A stretch of DNA of 12,390 bases from Deltaproteobacteria bacterium (GTDB lineage Bacteria > Desulfobacterota > DSM-4660 > Desulfatiglandales > Desulfatiglandaceae). Shown here one piece after another: positions 5,744 through 12,297 of this stretch; positions within the stretch are counted from its first letter, which is position 1; the number at the start of each line of letters is the position of its first letter. A model generated the notes under the pieces. The model saw nothing but the letters and a program-made list of their open reading frames with translations. It was not told the origin of the DNA and ran no database searches. The stretch lies in contig JAFDKD010000030.1 in the NCBI GenBank assembly GCA_019307165.1, forward strand, positions 1 through 12,390. Reading direction: 5' to 3'. Both the position numbers and the translations under genes were made by a program.

Positions 5744-7024
5744 TTACAGAGACCGGAAAGCCGTTTCCGCGCACGCGATGGTCCGGCCGATGGCGGCCTC
5801 GTCATGGGCCGCCGACACGAAAGCGGCTTCAAAGGCGGACGGGGCCAAATACACGCCCTGCGCCAGCATGCTTTGATAATAGCGGGCGAACCGCTTTTCA
5901 TCGGTCTTCTTGACCGTCGCGAAGTCAGTCACCGGCCCGGGCCCGAAAAATATAGCCCCCATGGACCCGATCCTGTTGACCGTAATTTCGATACCGGCGG
6001 CCTCTGCCGCTTTTTGGAGACCGGAAAACAGCGACCTTCCCTTTTCCTCAAGTTCCCGGTACAGGTTCCCCTCCCTGAGGATGCGAAGGGTAGTAAGGCC
6101 GGCGGCAACGGCCAGGGGATTTCCCGAAAGGGTCCCGGCCTGATACACATCCCCTTCCGGGGCGATCCTCGACATGAACTCCCGTTTCCCCCCGTACGCC
6201 CCCACGGGCAGGCCCCCGCCGATAATCTTCCCCAGACAGGTAAGATCGGGCGTCACGCCGTAGCATTCCTGCGCTCCGCCCGGCGCCACCCGGAAGCCGC
6301 TGATGACCTCGTCAAAAATCAAGAGCGCTTCGTACTCGCGCGTTACCGATCTCAACCCTTCGAGAAACCCCTCTTGCGGGAGAATGACGCCCATGTTGCC
6401 CGGAATAGGCTCGACGATGACGGCGGCGATCTCTTTCCCGAATTGCGAAAAGGCCCTGGACACGCTGTCCGGGTCATTAAAAGGGAGCGAAAGGGTCTCT
6501 TTGGCAAGGGATGCCGGGACGCCCGGACTTCCGGGTATCCCCAGGGTGGCGATCCCCGAGCCCGCGGCAACCAGCAGGCTGTCCGCATGGCCATGGTAAC
6601 AGCCGTCAAATTTAACGATTTTGTCTCTTCCCGTATATCCTCTGGCGAGCCGAACGGCGCTCATGGTCGCTTCCGTGCCTGAATTCACCATGCGCACCAT
6701 GTCTATGGACGGCACCATCTCCACGATGATTTCGGCCATATCGACTTCCAGTTCGGTGGGAGCGCCGTAACTGGTCCCCCGCTTCGCGCTTTCATCGATG
6801 GCCGCCGTCACCCTGGGGTCGGCATGTCCCAGAATCATGGGACCCCAGGAGCAGACATAGTCGATATAGGACTTCCCTTCAACATCACGGAGCATGCAGC
6901 CTGCGGCGCTTTCGATAAAGGGCGGGTCTACTCCCACGGCCTTCCCCGCCCGGACCGGGCTGTTTACGCCCCCCGGAATAAGCTGCTGCGCTTTTTCAAA
7001 TAGTTGTTTCGACCGCCCGTCCAT
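5744..7024 (-). CDS. hemL: Glutamate-1-semialdehyde 2,1-aminomutase
   Basis: HemL is a cytoplasmic PLP enzyme that converts glutamate-1-semialdehyde to 5-aminolevulinate, the last step of the C5 route to tetrapyrroles. The 426-residue product, from the ATG at 7024 (GGAG seven bases upstream), matches the E. coli length and begins normally with SKQLFEKAQQLIPGGVNSPVRA. The PLP lysine is K266 in LGKIIGGGLPVGAYGG, and D238 in IFDEVISGFR binds the pyridine nitrogen. NSGTEATMSAVRLARG and CYHGHAD are further family signatures. An in-frame ATG at 7063 would add 13 unlike residues and is rejected. It lies downstream of an AhbA/B-like gene on the same strand, consistent with shared tetrapyrrole synthesis, though a repeat-filled 156-bp gap separates them. 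Confidence 0.97.
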   Translation of the reverse strand: MDGRSKQLFEKAQQLIPGGVNSPVRAGKAVGVDPPFIESAAGCMLRDVEGKSYIDYVCSWGPMILGHADPRVTAAIDESAKRGTSYGAPTELEVDMAEIIVEMVPSIDMVRMVNSGTEATMSAVRLARGYTGRDKIVKFDGCYHGHADSLLVAAGSGIATLGIPGSPGVPASLAKETLSLPFNDPDSVSRAFSQFGKEIAAVIVEPIPGNMGVILPQEGFLEGLRSVTREYEALLIFDEVISGFRVAPGGAQECYGVTPDLTCLGKIIGGGLPVGAYGGKREFMSRIAPEGDVYQAGTLSGNPLAVAAGLTTLRILREGNLYRELEEKGRSLFSGLQKAAEAAGIEITVNRIGSMGAIFFGPGPVTDFATVKKTDEKRFARYYQSMLAQGVYLAPSAFEAAFVSAAHDEAAIGRTIACAETAFRSL

Positions 7025-7043
7025 GTATGATCTCCATGAATAA

Positions 7044-7163
7044 GGGTTCAAGGGCAACCACAAGAACGAATAACGAATAACGAATAATGAAATATTACTA
7101 ATTTAATAAAATATATCAATACTTATTTAAATTCTAAATTCTAAATCCTAAATTCTCAATTCC
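7044..7163. repeat. Composite short-repeat mosaic, copy B (hemL-ahbB spacer)
   Basis: Copy B has the same block order as 2965-3136. GGGTTCAAGGG (7044-7054) is followed by three perfect CGAATAA heptamers (7067-7087), ACTAATTTAA (7097-7106) and ATATCAATACTTATTT (7113-7128). A strict 7-bp array then runs 7129-7163: AAATTCT, AAATTCT, AAATCCT, AAATTCT, CAATTCC. As in copy A, the AT-rich end lies next to the stop of a minus-strand gene. It occupies most of the hemL upstream region, so any hemL promoter must lie within it or transcription must come from the ahbB-like gene. Confidence 0.75.
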
Positions 7164-7180
7164 TAGTATTCAATGTCTTC

Positions 7181-7645
7181 TTAATAGTACGCCATACTGG
7201 TCTTTTTAAACTCTTTTTCACTGAAAAGAAGGTCATAATTGTCAATTTTCACGGCTTTAGCCATTTTTTCGGCGATTTCGTGACACGCCTCCCGACTGCT
7301 GCCGTGGATCATGGAATAAAGGTTGTACGGCCAGTCCCCGGCCGGCGCCCTCTGATAGCAATGGGTCACTTCCCGGAAACCCGCCAGGCTTTCTCCCACG
7401 CTCACGATCCTGTCTTCCGGCACCACCCAGGCGATCATGGCATTGGCCCTGAACCCCGCCTCCTGATGGCGGATGGTCGCACCGAAACGTCTTAGGATGC
7501 CTTTGTCCCTGAGAGACGTAACTCGGTCCAGGAATTCTTGTTCGGTAATACCGAGCTGTTCGGCCATCAGCGCGAAGGGCCGTTTGTGGAGGGGAAGGTC
7601 CGCCTGGATAAGGTTGATGATTTTTTTGTCCAGTTCATCGATCAT
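7181..7645 (-). CDS. ahbB: Siroheme decarboxylase subunit, AhbA/AhbB family (probably AhbB)
   Basis: This is a 154-residue Lrp/AsnC-like protein with an N-terminal helix-turn-helix-like region (about 1-55) and a C-terminal ligand-binding fold. AhbA/AhbB form a complex that decarboxylates siroheme to didecarboxysiroheme in the alternative heme pathway of sulfate reducers and archaea; NirD/L/G/H are relatives in heme d1 synthesis. The diagnostic stretch VTHCYQR (93-99), WPYNLYSMIH (105-114) and the ending EFKKTSMAYY support this family over a plain Lrp regulator. The A or B assignment is by resemblance only, and the partner subunit is not in the window. I start at the ATG at 7645 (MIDELDKKIINLI); the frame is open to 7756, but that extension translates a tandem repeat (FALCLQPSALRPLSLP). 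No Shine-Dalgarno is seen. hemL lies immediately downstream. Confidence 0.85.
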   Translation of the reverse strand: MIDELDKKIINLIQADLPLHKRPFALMAEQLGITEQEFLDRVTSLRDKGILRRFGATIRHQEAGFRANAMIAWVVPEDRIVSVGESLAGFREVTHCYQRAPAGDWPYNLYSMIHGSSREACHEIAEKMAKAVKIDNYDLLFSEKEFKKTSMAYY

Positions 7646-7654
7646 GTTGAATTG

Positions 7655-7683
7655 GGAATATCGAATCGGGCATGCCTTGTCAA
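7655..7683 (-). promoter_or_regulatory. Possible promoter of the ahbB-like gene giving a near-leaderless mRNA
   Basis: On the minus strand there is a perfect TTGACA (7683-7678), a 17-bp spacer and a weak TATTCC (7660-7655, 3 of 6). The ATG at 7645 is nine bases past the -10, so a start at the usual distance would leave only a few untranslated bases. That would agree with the missing Shine-Dalgarno. The -10 is poor, so confidence is low. Confidence 0.35.
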
Positions 7684-7699
7684 GGATGATCGCAGGTAG

Positions 7700-7741
7700 G
7701 GACAGAGGGCGGAGAGCAGAGGGCTGAAGGCAGAGAGCAAA
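7700..7741. repeat. Six-copy 7-bp tandem array, consensus GRGCNGA
   Basis: Six consecutive heptamers, in register: GGACAGA, GGGCGGA, GAGCAGA, GGGCTGA, AGGCAGA, GAGCAAA. The array lies upstream of the ahbB-like gene and, on the minus strand, is read through by an open frame that falsely extends that gene. Between it and the next array (7742-7794) I see no gene. Confidence 0.75.
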
Positions 7742-7794
7742 ATCTTCAATTTTCACTGATCAATGTCCGTTAACCCGCAACCCACCCCAATTTT

Positions 7795-7928
7795 CGATTT
7801 GCGATTTGCGATTTTCAATGAACAGAAGGCGAAAGGCAAAATTCGTTATTCGTTTATAGTTATAGGAACTGTTTCTTAACCTTTGAACCCTGAACCCCTG
7901 AACCTTGAACCCTTGAACCCTTGAACCG
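7795..7928. repeat. Composite short-repeat mosaic, block C (inverse orientation)
   Basis: Read on the minus strand, the block order resembles copies A and B: a GGGTTCAA array first, then CGAATAA, then a further heptamer array. On the plus strand, CGATTTG units run 7795-7815 (exact 7-bp period), AGAAGGC/GAAAGGC 7824-7837, AATTCG-TTATTCG 7840-7852, and TTGAACCC-type units 7883-7928 with a 6-8 bp period. With the array at 7700-7741, this fills the roughly 340-bp spacer between the divergent ahbB-like and DUF1992 genes. The AAATTCT array of copies A and B is replaced here by CAAATCG units. Confidence 0.7.
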
Positions 7929-7953
7929 GATTCCGAATTTCAAGGGATTCCCC

Positions 7954-7980
7954 TTGAAAAGGACGGACCTTTTATACTAT
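7954..7980 (+). promoter_or_regulatory. Possible promoter of the DUF1992 gene
   Basis: TTGAAA (7954-7959) and TACTAT (7975-7980) are spaced by 15 bp, shorter than the optimum of 17. The ATG at 7990 lies nine bases past the -10, so the leader would be very short. This is a weak prediction from sequence alone. Confidence 0.3.
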
Positions 7981-7989
7981 GAGATAACA

Positions 7990-8361
7990 ATGTTCGCTTT
8001 TCAGAAAATCGTGGAAGAACGAATCAGGGAGGCCCAGAATCGCGGGGAATTCAACGATCTGCCCGGAAGCGGCGCCCCCCTCGACATGGAGGATGACAGC
8101 CATGTTCCGGAGGACCTCCGACTGGCCTACAAGATCCTGAGAAACGCCAACTGTCTGCCTCCCGAACTGAAACTCAAAAAGGAAATTCGTCAGATGGAAG
8201 ACATGCTCGACGGCATTCCCGACGAGAAAGAGAAATACCGTCTGATCAAGCAAATCAACTTTAAAATTACAAAGTTGAACATGATGGGAAAAAAATCGCC
8301 CCTACTTGAAGAAACGGAACTCTATTACGAAAAGCTGGTTGACAAATTCGGTGAGAAGTGA
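7990..8361 (+). CDS. DUF1992 / DnaJC28-like domain protein
   Basis: This is a 123-residue soluble, highly charged protein made almost wholly of the DnaJ homologue subfamily C member 28 conserved domain (PF09350, formerly DUF1992). The first 60 residues carry the family pattern: FAFQKIVEERIREA, then GEFNDLPGSGAPL, then DDSHVPEDLRLAYKILRNA and LPPEL. The rest (about 65-123) is a lysine- and glutamate-rich helical region likely to form a coiled coil. There is no J domain, signal peptide or membrane segment. Its molecular function is not established, and a chaperone link is only by name. The ATG at 7990, with a weak GAG six bases upstream, begins exactly at the conserved MFAFQKIVEERI; the frame is open to a TTG at 7921 in the upstream repeat array, which I reject. 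It stands alone, 99 bp before livM. Confidence 0.88.
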   Translation: MFAFQKIVEERIREAQNRGEFNDLPGSGAPLDMEDDSHVPEDLRLAYKILRNANCLPPELKLKKEIRQMEDMLDGIPDEKEKYRLIKQINFKITKLNMMGKKSPLLEETELYYEKLVDKFGEK

Positions 8362-8460
8362 TTTCTACTGAGGTCTTTTCCATAGGCGGACGAGAACAGC
8401 AGATGGCGTCTTGATGGTGATCAGGGGTGGATTGATCGGGTTGAAAGGAATACGCATACC

Positions 8461-9510
8461 ATGGATATGAAGCGGGATTATTACGAAGACATTCAACTGC
8501 TCGACGGCAAGGTTCTGTGGTTCTGGTTCCTGATGCTGATTGCGGCCCTGGTCTTTCTCCCGTTCCTGATGCCCAACTATTACATTTACATGGTCAACTA
8601 CATGGCCATCAATGTCATTGTCACCATCGGGCTGAATATCCTTGTGGGATACACCGGGCAGATCTCCCTCGGCCACGCGGGGTTTTTCGCAATAGGCGCT
8701 TACATAACCCTTCTCATGATGATTCACCTGAACATTCCGTTCCCCATCGCGCTGGTTATCGCGGGCTTTGTCTCTGCTTTCTTCGGGTTCCTCCTGGGCC
8801 TGCCCGCCCTGAGGCTGGAGGGCCCGTATCTGGCCATCGCCACCCTGGGATTCGGCATGGCCATCACTCAGGTGATCGGCCGGTGGCAGCTCTTCGGCGG
8901 CCGTATGGGCCTGGAGGCGCCGGAACTTTACCTCGGGCCGTTCATCCTCGAAACGGACCGGCAACTTTATTTTTTGATCGTACCCATCGCGTTTTTCCTC
9001 CTTTGGGCGGCCCGAAACCTGATGAAAACCCGGGTGGGCCGGGCATTTATCGCCATTCGCGACAGCGATATCGCCGCCGAAACCATGGGCGTCAATCTGA
9101 CCATGTACAAAACGCTGGCGTTTGCGGTCAGCGCCTTTTATACCGGTATCGCCGGCGGGTTGATGGCCTTTCTCCTGGGCTTCATCAACCCGAGTTCTTT
9201 TAACTTTATTCTTTCCATCTATTTTCTCGCGTTCGTTATCGTGGGCGGACTGGGTTCCATTCTGGGTTCGGTCATGGGCGGCATTGTCATGACCTGGCTC
9301 ATGCTCGTACTGGACAAAATACAGGAACTCCCTTACCTGGGAGCCGCCCTGGTGGCATTTTCGGAACAGTGGATGAGCCCGGCCGGGCTTCCCAACATCG
9401 CCAGCATTATTTTCGGCCTGATCATTATCCTGCTGGTGGTATTCGAACCCCTGGGTCTTTACGGCTTTTGGATTCGGACCAAGATCTATTGGAAGACCTG
9501 GCCGTTTTAG
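8461..9510 (+). CDS. livM: Branched-chain amino acid ABC transporter permease LivM
   Basis: LivM is one of two inner-membrane permeases of the HAAT-family importer for leucine, isoleucine, valine or related ligands. The 349-residue protein has a hydrophilic N-terminus (about 1-18) and roughly nine or ten hydrophobic segments. Family hallmarks are NILVGYTGQISLGHAGFFAIGAY, the LPALRLEGPYLAIATLGFG stretch, and the cytoplasmic coupling loop GRAFIAIRDSDIAAETMGVN (about 193-212). The ATG at 8461 has AAGGAA ending ten bases upstream; an ATG two codons later is an alternative. It precedes livH by 196 bp, whereas the classical E. coli order is H then M. No periplasmic binding protein (LivK) gene is visible, so substrate specificity cannot be assigned. 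Confidence 0.94.
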   Translation: MDMKRDYYEDIQLLDGKVLWFWFLMLIAALVFLPFLMPNYYIYMVNYMAINVIVTIGLNILVGYTGQISLGHAGFFAIGAYITLLMMIHLNIPFPIALVIAGFVSAFFGFLLGLPALRLEGPYLAIATLGFGMAITQVIGRWQLFGGRMGLEAPELYLGPFILETDRQLYFLIVPIAFFLLWAARNLMKTRVGRAFIAIRDSDIAAETMGVNLTMYKTLAFAVSAFYTGIAGGLMAFLLGFINPSSFNFILSIYFLAFVIVGGLGSILGSVMGGIVMTWLMLVLDKIQELPYLGAALVAFSEQWMSPAGLPNIASIIFGLIIILLVVFEPLGLYGFWIRTKIYWKTWPF

Positions 9511-9513
9511 AAT

Positions 9514-9558
9514 AGTGACTAAAGTGATCTAAAGTGACTAGAGTGCCTAAAGTTAAGG
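9514..9558. repeat. Short tandem array, AGTGACTAA-type units, between livM and livH
   Basis: The units are AGTGACTAA, AGTGATCTAA, AGTGACTAG, AGTGCCTAA and then AGTTAAGG, a 9-10 bp period beginning three bases after the livM stop. Further along, a small perfect hairpin GAGC-GAA-GCTC and two copies of AGCTCACT follow at about 9585-9617. No gene is seen in the rest of this 196-bp gap. Confidence 0.65.
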
Positions 9559-9706
9559 AATTTTTTGACATTCGATATGATTGAAGAGCGAAGCTCACTC
9601 AAAACTCCAGCTCACTTTATGGCCGGGACTTCCGTTTCGGCATAGATAGACAACACTGACCTGGCAAACAGGACTAGGTTTTCAGCAAGAAACGGGTGGT
9701 GGTCTT

Positions 9707-10579
9707 ATGTTCTTTCAACTCCTGGTAAGCGGCTTGTCTTTCGGCAGCCTGTACGCCCTGATCGCTCTCGCCATGGTGATCATCTACAAGACGTCCGAAG
9801 TCCCCAACTTCGGCCAGGGCGAGATGTCCATGCTCTCCACATTTGTGGCCCACACCCTTTTGGTGACCCACGGGTATTCGTTTCCCGTCGCTTTTATCGG
9901 CGCCCTGCTGTTTGCCGGGCTCCTGGGGGTATTTCTTGAATTTGTCTTCCTGAGGCGGGCAAAAGACCCGAATATTCTGAGTCTCATCCTGATAACGCTG
10001 GGTTTCCAGATGCTGCTCTACGGTGTGGGCAGCTGGAAATGGGGGGCGGACCAGAAGGACTTTCCCTTTCCGGTATCGGATTTCGACATTATCCAGCTGG
10101 GACCGGCGGTATTCAGCTACCTGAATCTTGCAACGCTGCTCATCGCGCTGACCCTGATGCTCGTTCTGTTTCTTTTTTTCAAGTATACCAAGGTGGGGAT
10201 CGCCATGAAGGCCACCCAGCAAAATGCCATGGCGGCCCGCATCAACGGCATTCGCACCAATCGAATTCTCTCCATCACATGGGCCATGAGTTCCATTATC
10301 GGAGCGGTTGCCGGCATGCTCCTGGCCCCTATCGCCACCCTGGACCCCAACCTGATGCTGGACCCCTTGCTGAAGGGGTTCGCCGCCGCCGTCATGGGCG
10401 GCATGACCACCCTGGTGGGCGCCGTAGTCGGGGGGTATCTTCTCGGGATAATCGAAAATCTTTTTGGCGGTTACATTTCGCTTGAATTCAAGTCCATCGT
10501 GGCTTTCGGGATCATTGTCCTGGTCCTGTGCTTTAAGCCCAGCGGGCTGTTCGCCAGGCATTACGTGAAAAAGGTTTAA
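9707..10579 (+). CDS. livH: Branched-chain amino acid ABC transporter permease LivH
   Basis: This is the second permease of the Liv importer, forming the transmembrane pore with LivM. The 290-residue length is normal. The N-terminus FFQLLVSGLSFGSLYALIALAMVIIYKTSEVPNFGQGEM is the LivH hallmark. The cytoplasmic coupling loop that docks the ATPases is TKVGIAMKATQQNAMAARINGI (about 160-182), and the C-terminal VGGYLLGIIENLFGGYIS is also typical. About eight hydrophobic segments are seen. The ATG at 9707 has a purine-rich GGGTGGTGG just upstream, a weak ribosome site. livG begins 14 bp after the stop, so H, G and F form one transcript. livM may belong to it, but a repeat-bearing gap lies between. 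Confidence 0.95.
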   Translation: MFFQLLVSGLSFGSLYALIALAMVIIYKTSEVPNFGQGEMSMLSTFVAHTLLVTHGYSFPVAFIGALLFAGLLGVFLEFVFLRRAKDPNILSLILITLGFQMLLYGVGSWKWGADQKDFPFPVSDFDIIQLGPAVFSYLNLATLLIALTLMLVLFLFFKYTKVGIAMKATQQNAMAARINGIRTNRILSITWAMSSIIGAVAGMLLAPIATLDPNLMLDPLLKGFAAAVMGGMTTLVGAVVGGYLLGIIENLFGGYISLEFKSIVAFGIIVLVLCFKPSGLFARHYVKKV

Positions 10580-10593
10580 AGGAACAATCGGCC

Positions 10594-11394
10594 ATGAACA
10601 GCAACCATCTATTTTCCGTGGAAAAACTGCGCCTCAGTTTCGGCGGCCTTACAGCCGTAGACAACGTGGGCTTCCAGGTGGAAAAGGGGATCATCTTTTC
10701 CATCATCGGCCCAAATGGGGCGGGCAAGACAACCATCTTCAACTGCATCAGCGGGCTATACAAACCCGATGCCGGCAACATCCTTTTCAAGGGAGAAAAC
10801 ATGGTGGGGCTCAAGCCCCATCAGATCGCCCGCAAGGGAATCGCCAGGACCTTCCAGAACATCGAGCTTTTTTCCAGAATGACCACCATGGAGAACCTGA
10901 TGTTGGGAAGGCACATCCACATGGGCGCCGGGGTCTGGAGCGGGGCCACTTTTTTTCGCAGGGGGTCAAAGGCCGCCCGCGAGGAAATCGAACATCGCGA
11001 GCGCGTGGAGCGGATCATCGACCTCTTGGACCTTCAAGCTGCGAGAAATCAGTTCGTCGGCGGACTGCCGTACGGGACGCAGAAGCTGGTTGAACTGGGA
11101 CGGGCCTTAGCCCTTGAACCGGAACTGCTTCTCCTGGACGAACCATCCGCCGGCATGAACTCGGAAGAAAAACAGGACCTGGTGTTCTGGATAAAGGACA
11201 TCCAGGACGAACTGGAAATGACGGTCCTGCTCATCGAACACGACATGAAAATGATCATGGATATTTCGGATCGCATTCTGGCCATCAATTTCGGAAAACC
11301 CATTACGGAAGGGCTCCCGAAGGCCGTGCAAAGCCATCCGGAAGTGCTGAAGGCCTACCTGGGGGAGGACGAACCCTTTGACAAATCTGCTTGA
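10594..11394 (+). CDS. livG: Branched-chain amino acid ABC transporter ATP-binding protein LivG
   Basis: LivG is one of two cytoplasmic ATPases driving the Liv importer. The 266-residue protein has Walker A GPNGAGKT (39-46), Walker B LLLLDEP with D182 and E183, and the switch histidine H216 in LLIEHDMKM. The LivG-type insertion after the Q-loop (about 108-130, HIHMGAGVWSGATFFRRG) and the AYLGEDE ending mark it as LivG rather than LivF. The signature region reads LPYGTQKLVELGRAL (158-172) instead of the LSGGQ core; LivG proteins commonly have LPYGQQ here, so only the T and K are less usual. The ATG at 10594 has AAAGGAA upstream at about ten bases. Its end overlaps the livF start by 17 bp. Confidence 0.95.
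   Translation: MNSNHLFSVEKLRLSFGGLTAVDNVGFQVEKGIIFSIIGPNGAGKTTIFNCISGLYKPDAGNILFKGENMVGLKPHQIARKGIARTFQNIELFSRMTTMENLMLGRHIHMGAGVWSGATFFRRGSKAAREEIEHRERVERIIDLLDLQAARNQFVGGLPYGTQKLVELGRALALEPELLLLDEPSAGMNSEEKQDLVFWIKDIQDELEMTVLLIEHDMKMIMDISDRILAINFGKPITEGLPKAVQSHPEVLKAYLGEDEPFDKSA
11364..11368 (+). promoter_or_regulatory. Ribosome binding site deciding the TTG start of livF
   Basis: GGAGG, within a GGGGGAGG run inside the end of livG, lies nine bases before the TTG at 11378. No ATG or GTG occurs in frame near this point, and the livF N-terminus (TNLLEIKNIETFY) is complete only from here. Confidence 0.75.
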
Positions 11395-12154
11395 AATTAA
11401 AAACATCGAGACATTTTACACACTGATATATGCCCTGAGAGGGATTTCCCTCACCGTGGAACAGGGCACGATTACCGCCATTCTCGGAAACAACGGGGCT
11501 GGAAAATCGACCATTTTGAAGACGGTCATAGGACTCCTGGACGATCAACCCGACAAGGGAACCATCGAGTTCATGGGGAAACGGATCGACGGCAAAGACC
11601 CGGAGGTGATCGTCCGGATGGGGCTGTCCTATGTCCCCGAGGGGAGAGAGGTCTTTGAAGAACTGTCGGTCAGGGAAAATCTGCTCATGGGGGCCTACAT
11701 CAGGCGGGACAGGGCCGGCATAAAAAGGGATTTCAACAAGATATACGATTACTTTCCCGTGCTGCGGGATAGAGAAAACCAGTGGGCCGGGACCCTTTCG
11801 GGCGGGGAGCAGCAGATGCTGGCCATGGGCCGGGCGCTCATGAACGGCCCCAAGCTCCTGTTACTGGACGAACCCTCGCTGGGGCTGTCCCCGATCCTGG
11901 TAAAGGAGATCTTCAAGATCATTCGGGGCATCAACAATGAGGGCGTGACCCTGCTTCTGGTGGAGCAGAACGCCCGCATGGCCCTGAGCATTTCCGATGT
12001 CGGATTGATCCTTGAAAACGGCCGTTTTGTGATGAAGGGAAAATCCAAAGAACTGATGGAGGACAAGGACGTCCAGGAATTCTACATGGGCATGCGGTCG
12101 GAAGAGTCGGCCAAAGGCTACCAGCGATGGAAACGCAAGAAACGATGGCGGTAA
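11378..12154 (+). CDS. livF: Branched-chain amino acid ABC transporter ATP-binding protein LivF
   Basis: LivF is the second ATPase of the importer and pairs with LivG under the LivH/LivM pore. The 258-residue protein has Walker A GNNGAGKS (37-44), the canonical signature LSGGEQQ (140-146), Walker B LLLLDEP with D164 and E165, and a VEQNARMAL switch region. The Gln-Asn in place of the usual histidine is normal for LivF. YVPEGREVFEELSVRENLLMGAY is also a LivF hallmark. Translation starts at TTG within the last 17 bp of livG behind a strong GGAGG, so translational coupling is likely. The basic tail (QRWKRKKRWR) is somewhat longer than usual. livF closes the visible operon; a repeat array follows. 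Confidence 0.95.
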   Translation: MTNLLEIKNIETFYTLIYALRGISLTVEQGTITAILGNNGAGKSTILKTVIGLLDDQPDKGTIEFMGKRIDGKDPEVIVRMGLSYVPEGREVFEELSVRENLLMGAYIRRDRAGIKRDFNKIYDYFPVLRDRENQWAGTLSGGEQQMLAMGRALMNGPKLLLLDEPSLGLSPILVKEIFKIIRGINNEGVTLLLVEQNARMALSISDVGLILENGRFVMKGKSKELMEDKDVQEFYMGMRSEESAKGYQRWKRKKRWR

Positions 12155-12162
12155 GAGAGACA

Positions 12163-12247
12163 GGTCAAGGTTAAGGCTGAGGTTAAGGAACGGATAGGTT
12201 GAGGCTAAGGCTAAGGTTTAGAGTATATAGGTTGAGGTTAAGGAGCA
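12163..12247. repeat. Hexamer array GGYTRA downstream of livF
   Basis: Hexamers run almost without interruption: GGTCAA, GGTTAA, GGCTGA, GGTTAA, GGAACG, a GATA break, GGTTGA, GGCTAA, GGCTAA, GGTTTA, a nine-base break, then GGTTGA, GGTTAA, GGAGCA. The array starts eight bases after the livF stop. Its complement recurs just downstream (CCTTAACCTGAACC at 12284-12297, CTTAACCTG at 12311-12319), so the array folds back on itself. From 12320 to the window end I see no gene. Confidence 0.7.
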
Positions 12248-12297
12248 GATGGGCGCTTGCGCTCTTTTCTCTCTCAAACTGAACCTTAACCTGAACC
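12230..12297 (+). other. Long inverted repeat, possible hairpin ending the liv transcript
   Basis: GGTTGAGGTTAAGG (12230-12243) and CCTTAACCTGAACC (12284-12297) pair at 13 of 14 positions around a 40-base loop. The loop holds a small GCGC-TT-GCGC palindrome and a pyrimidine-rich TCTTTTCTCTCTC stretch. It could act as a terminator or stabilise the mRNA 3' end, but the large loop and missing U-run after the stem argue against a classical intrinsic terminator. Confidence 0.45.

Noticed and set aside
5534..6682. 382-codon plus-strand open frame antisense to atpZ and hemL
   Set aside because: It lies opposite two well-conserved genes, spans their gap, and encodes a low-complexity Gly/Pro/Arg-rich product with no recognisable family. 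It is a GC-driven shadow frame.
7921..7989. Upstream TTG start for the DUF1992 protein
   Set aside because: The TTG lies in the TTGAACCC repeat array, and the extra 23 residues are not part of the family, which begins at MFAFQKIVEER.
9674..10561. 295-codon minus-strand open frame over livH
   Set aside because: Its hydrophilic His/Gln/Asp-rich translation is what an antisense frame of a membrane-protein gene gives; livH itself is unmistakable.
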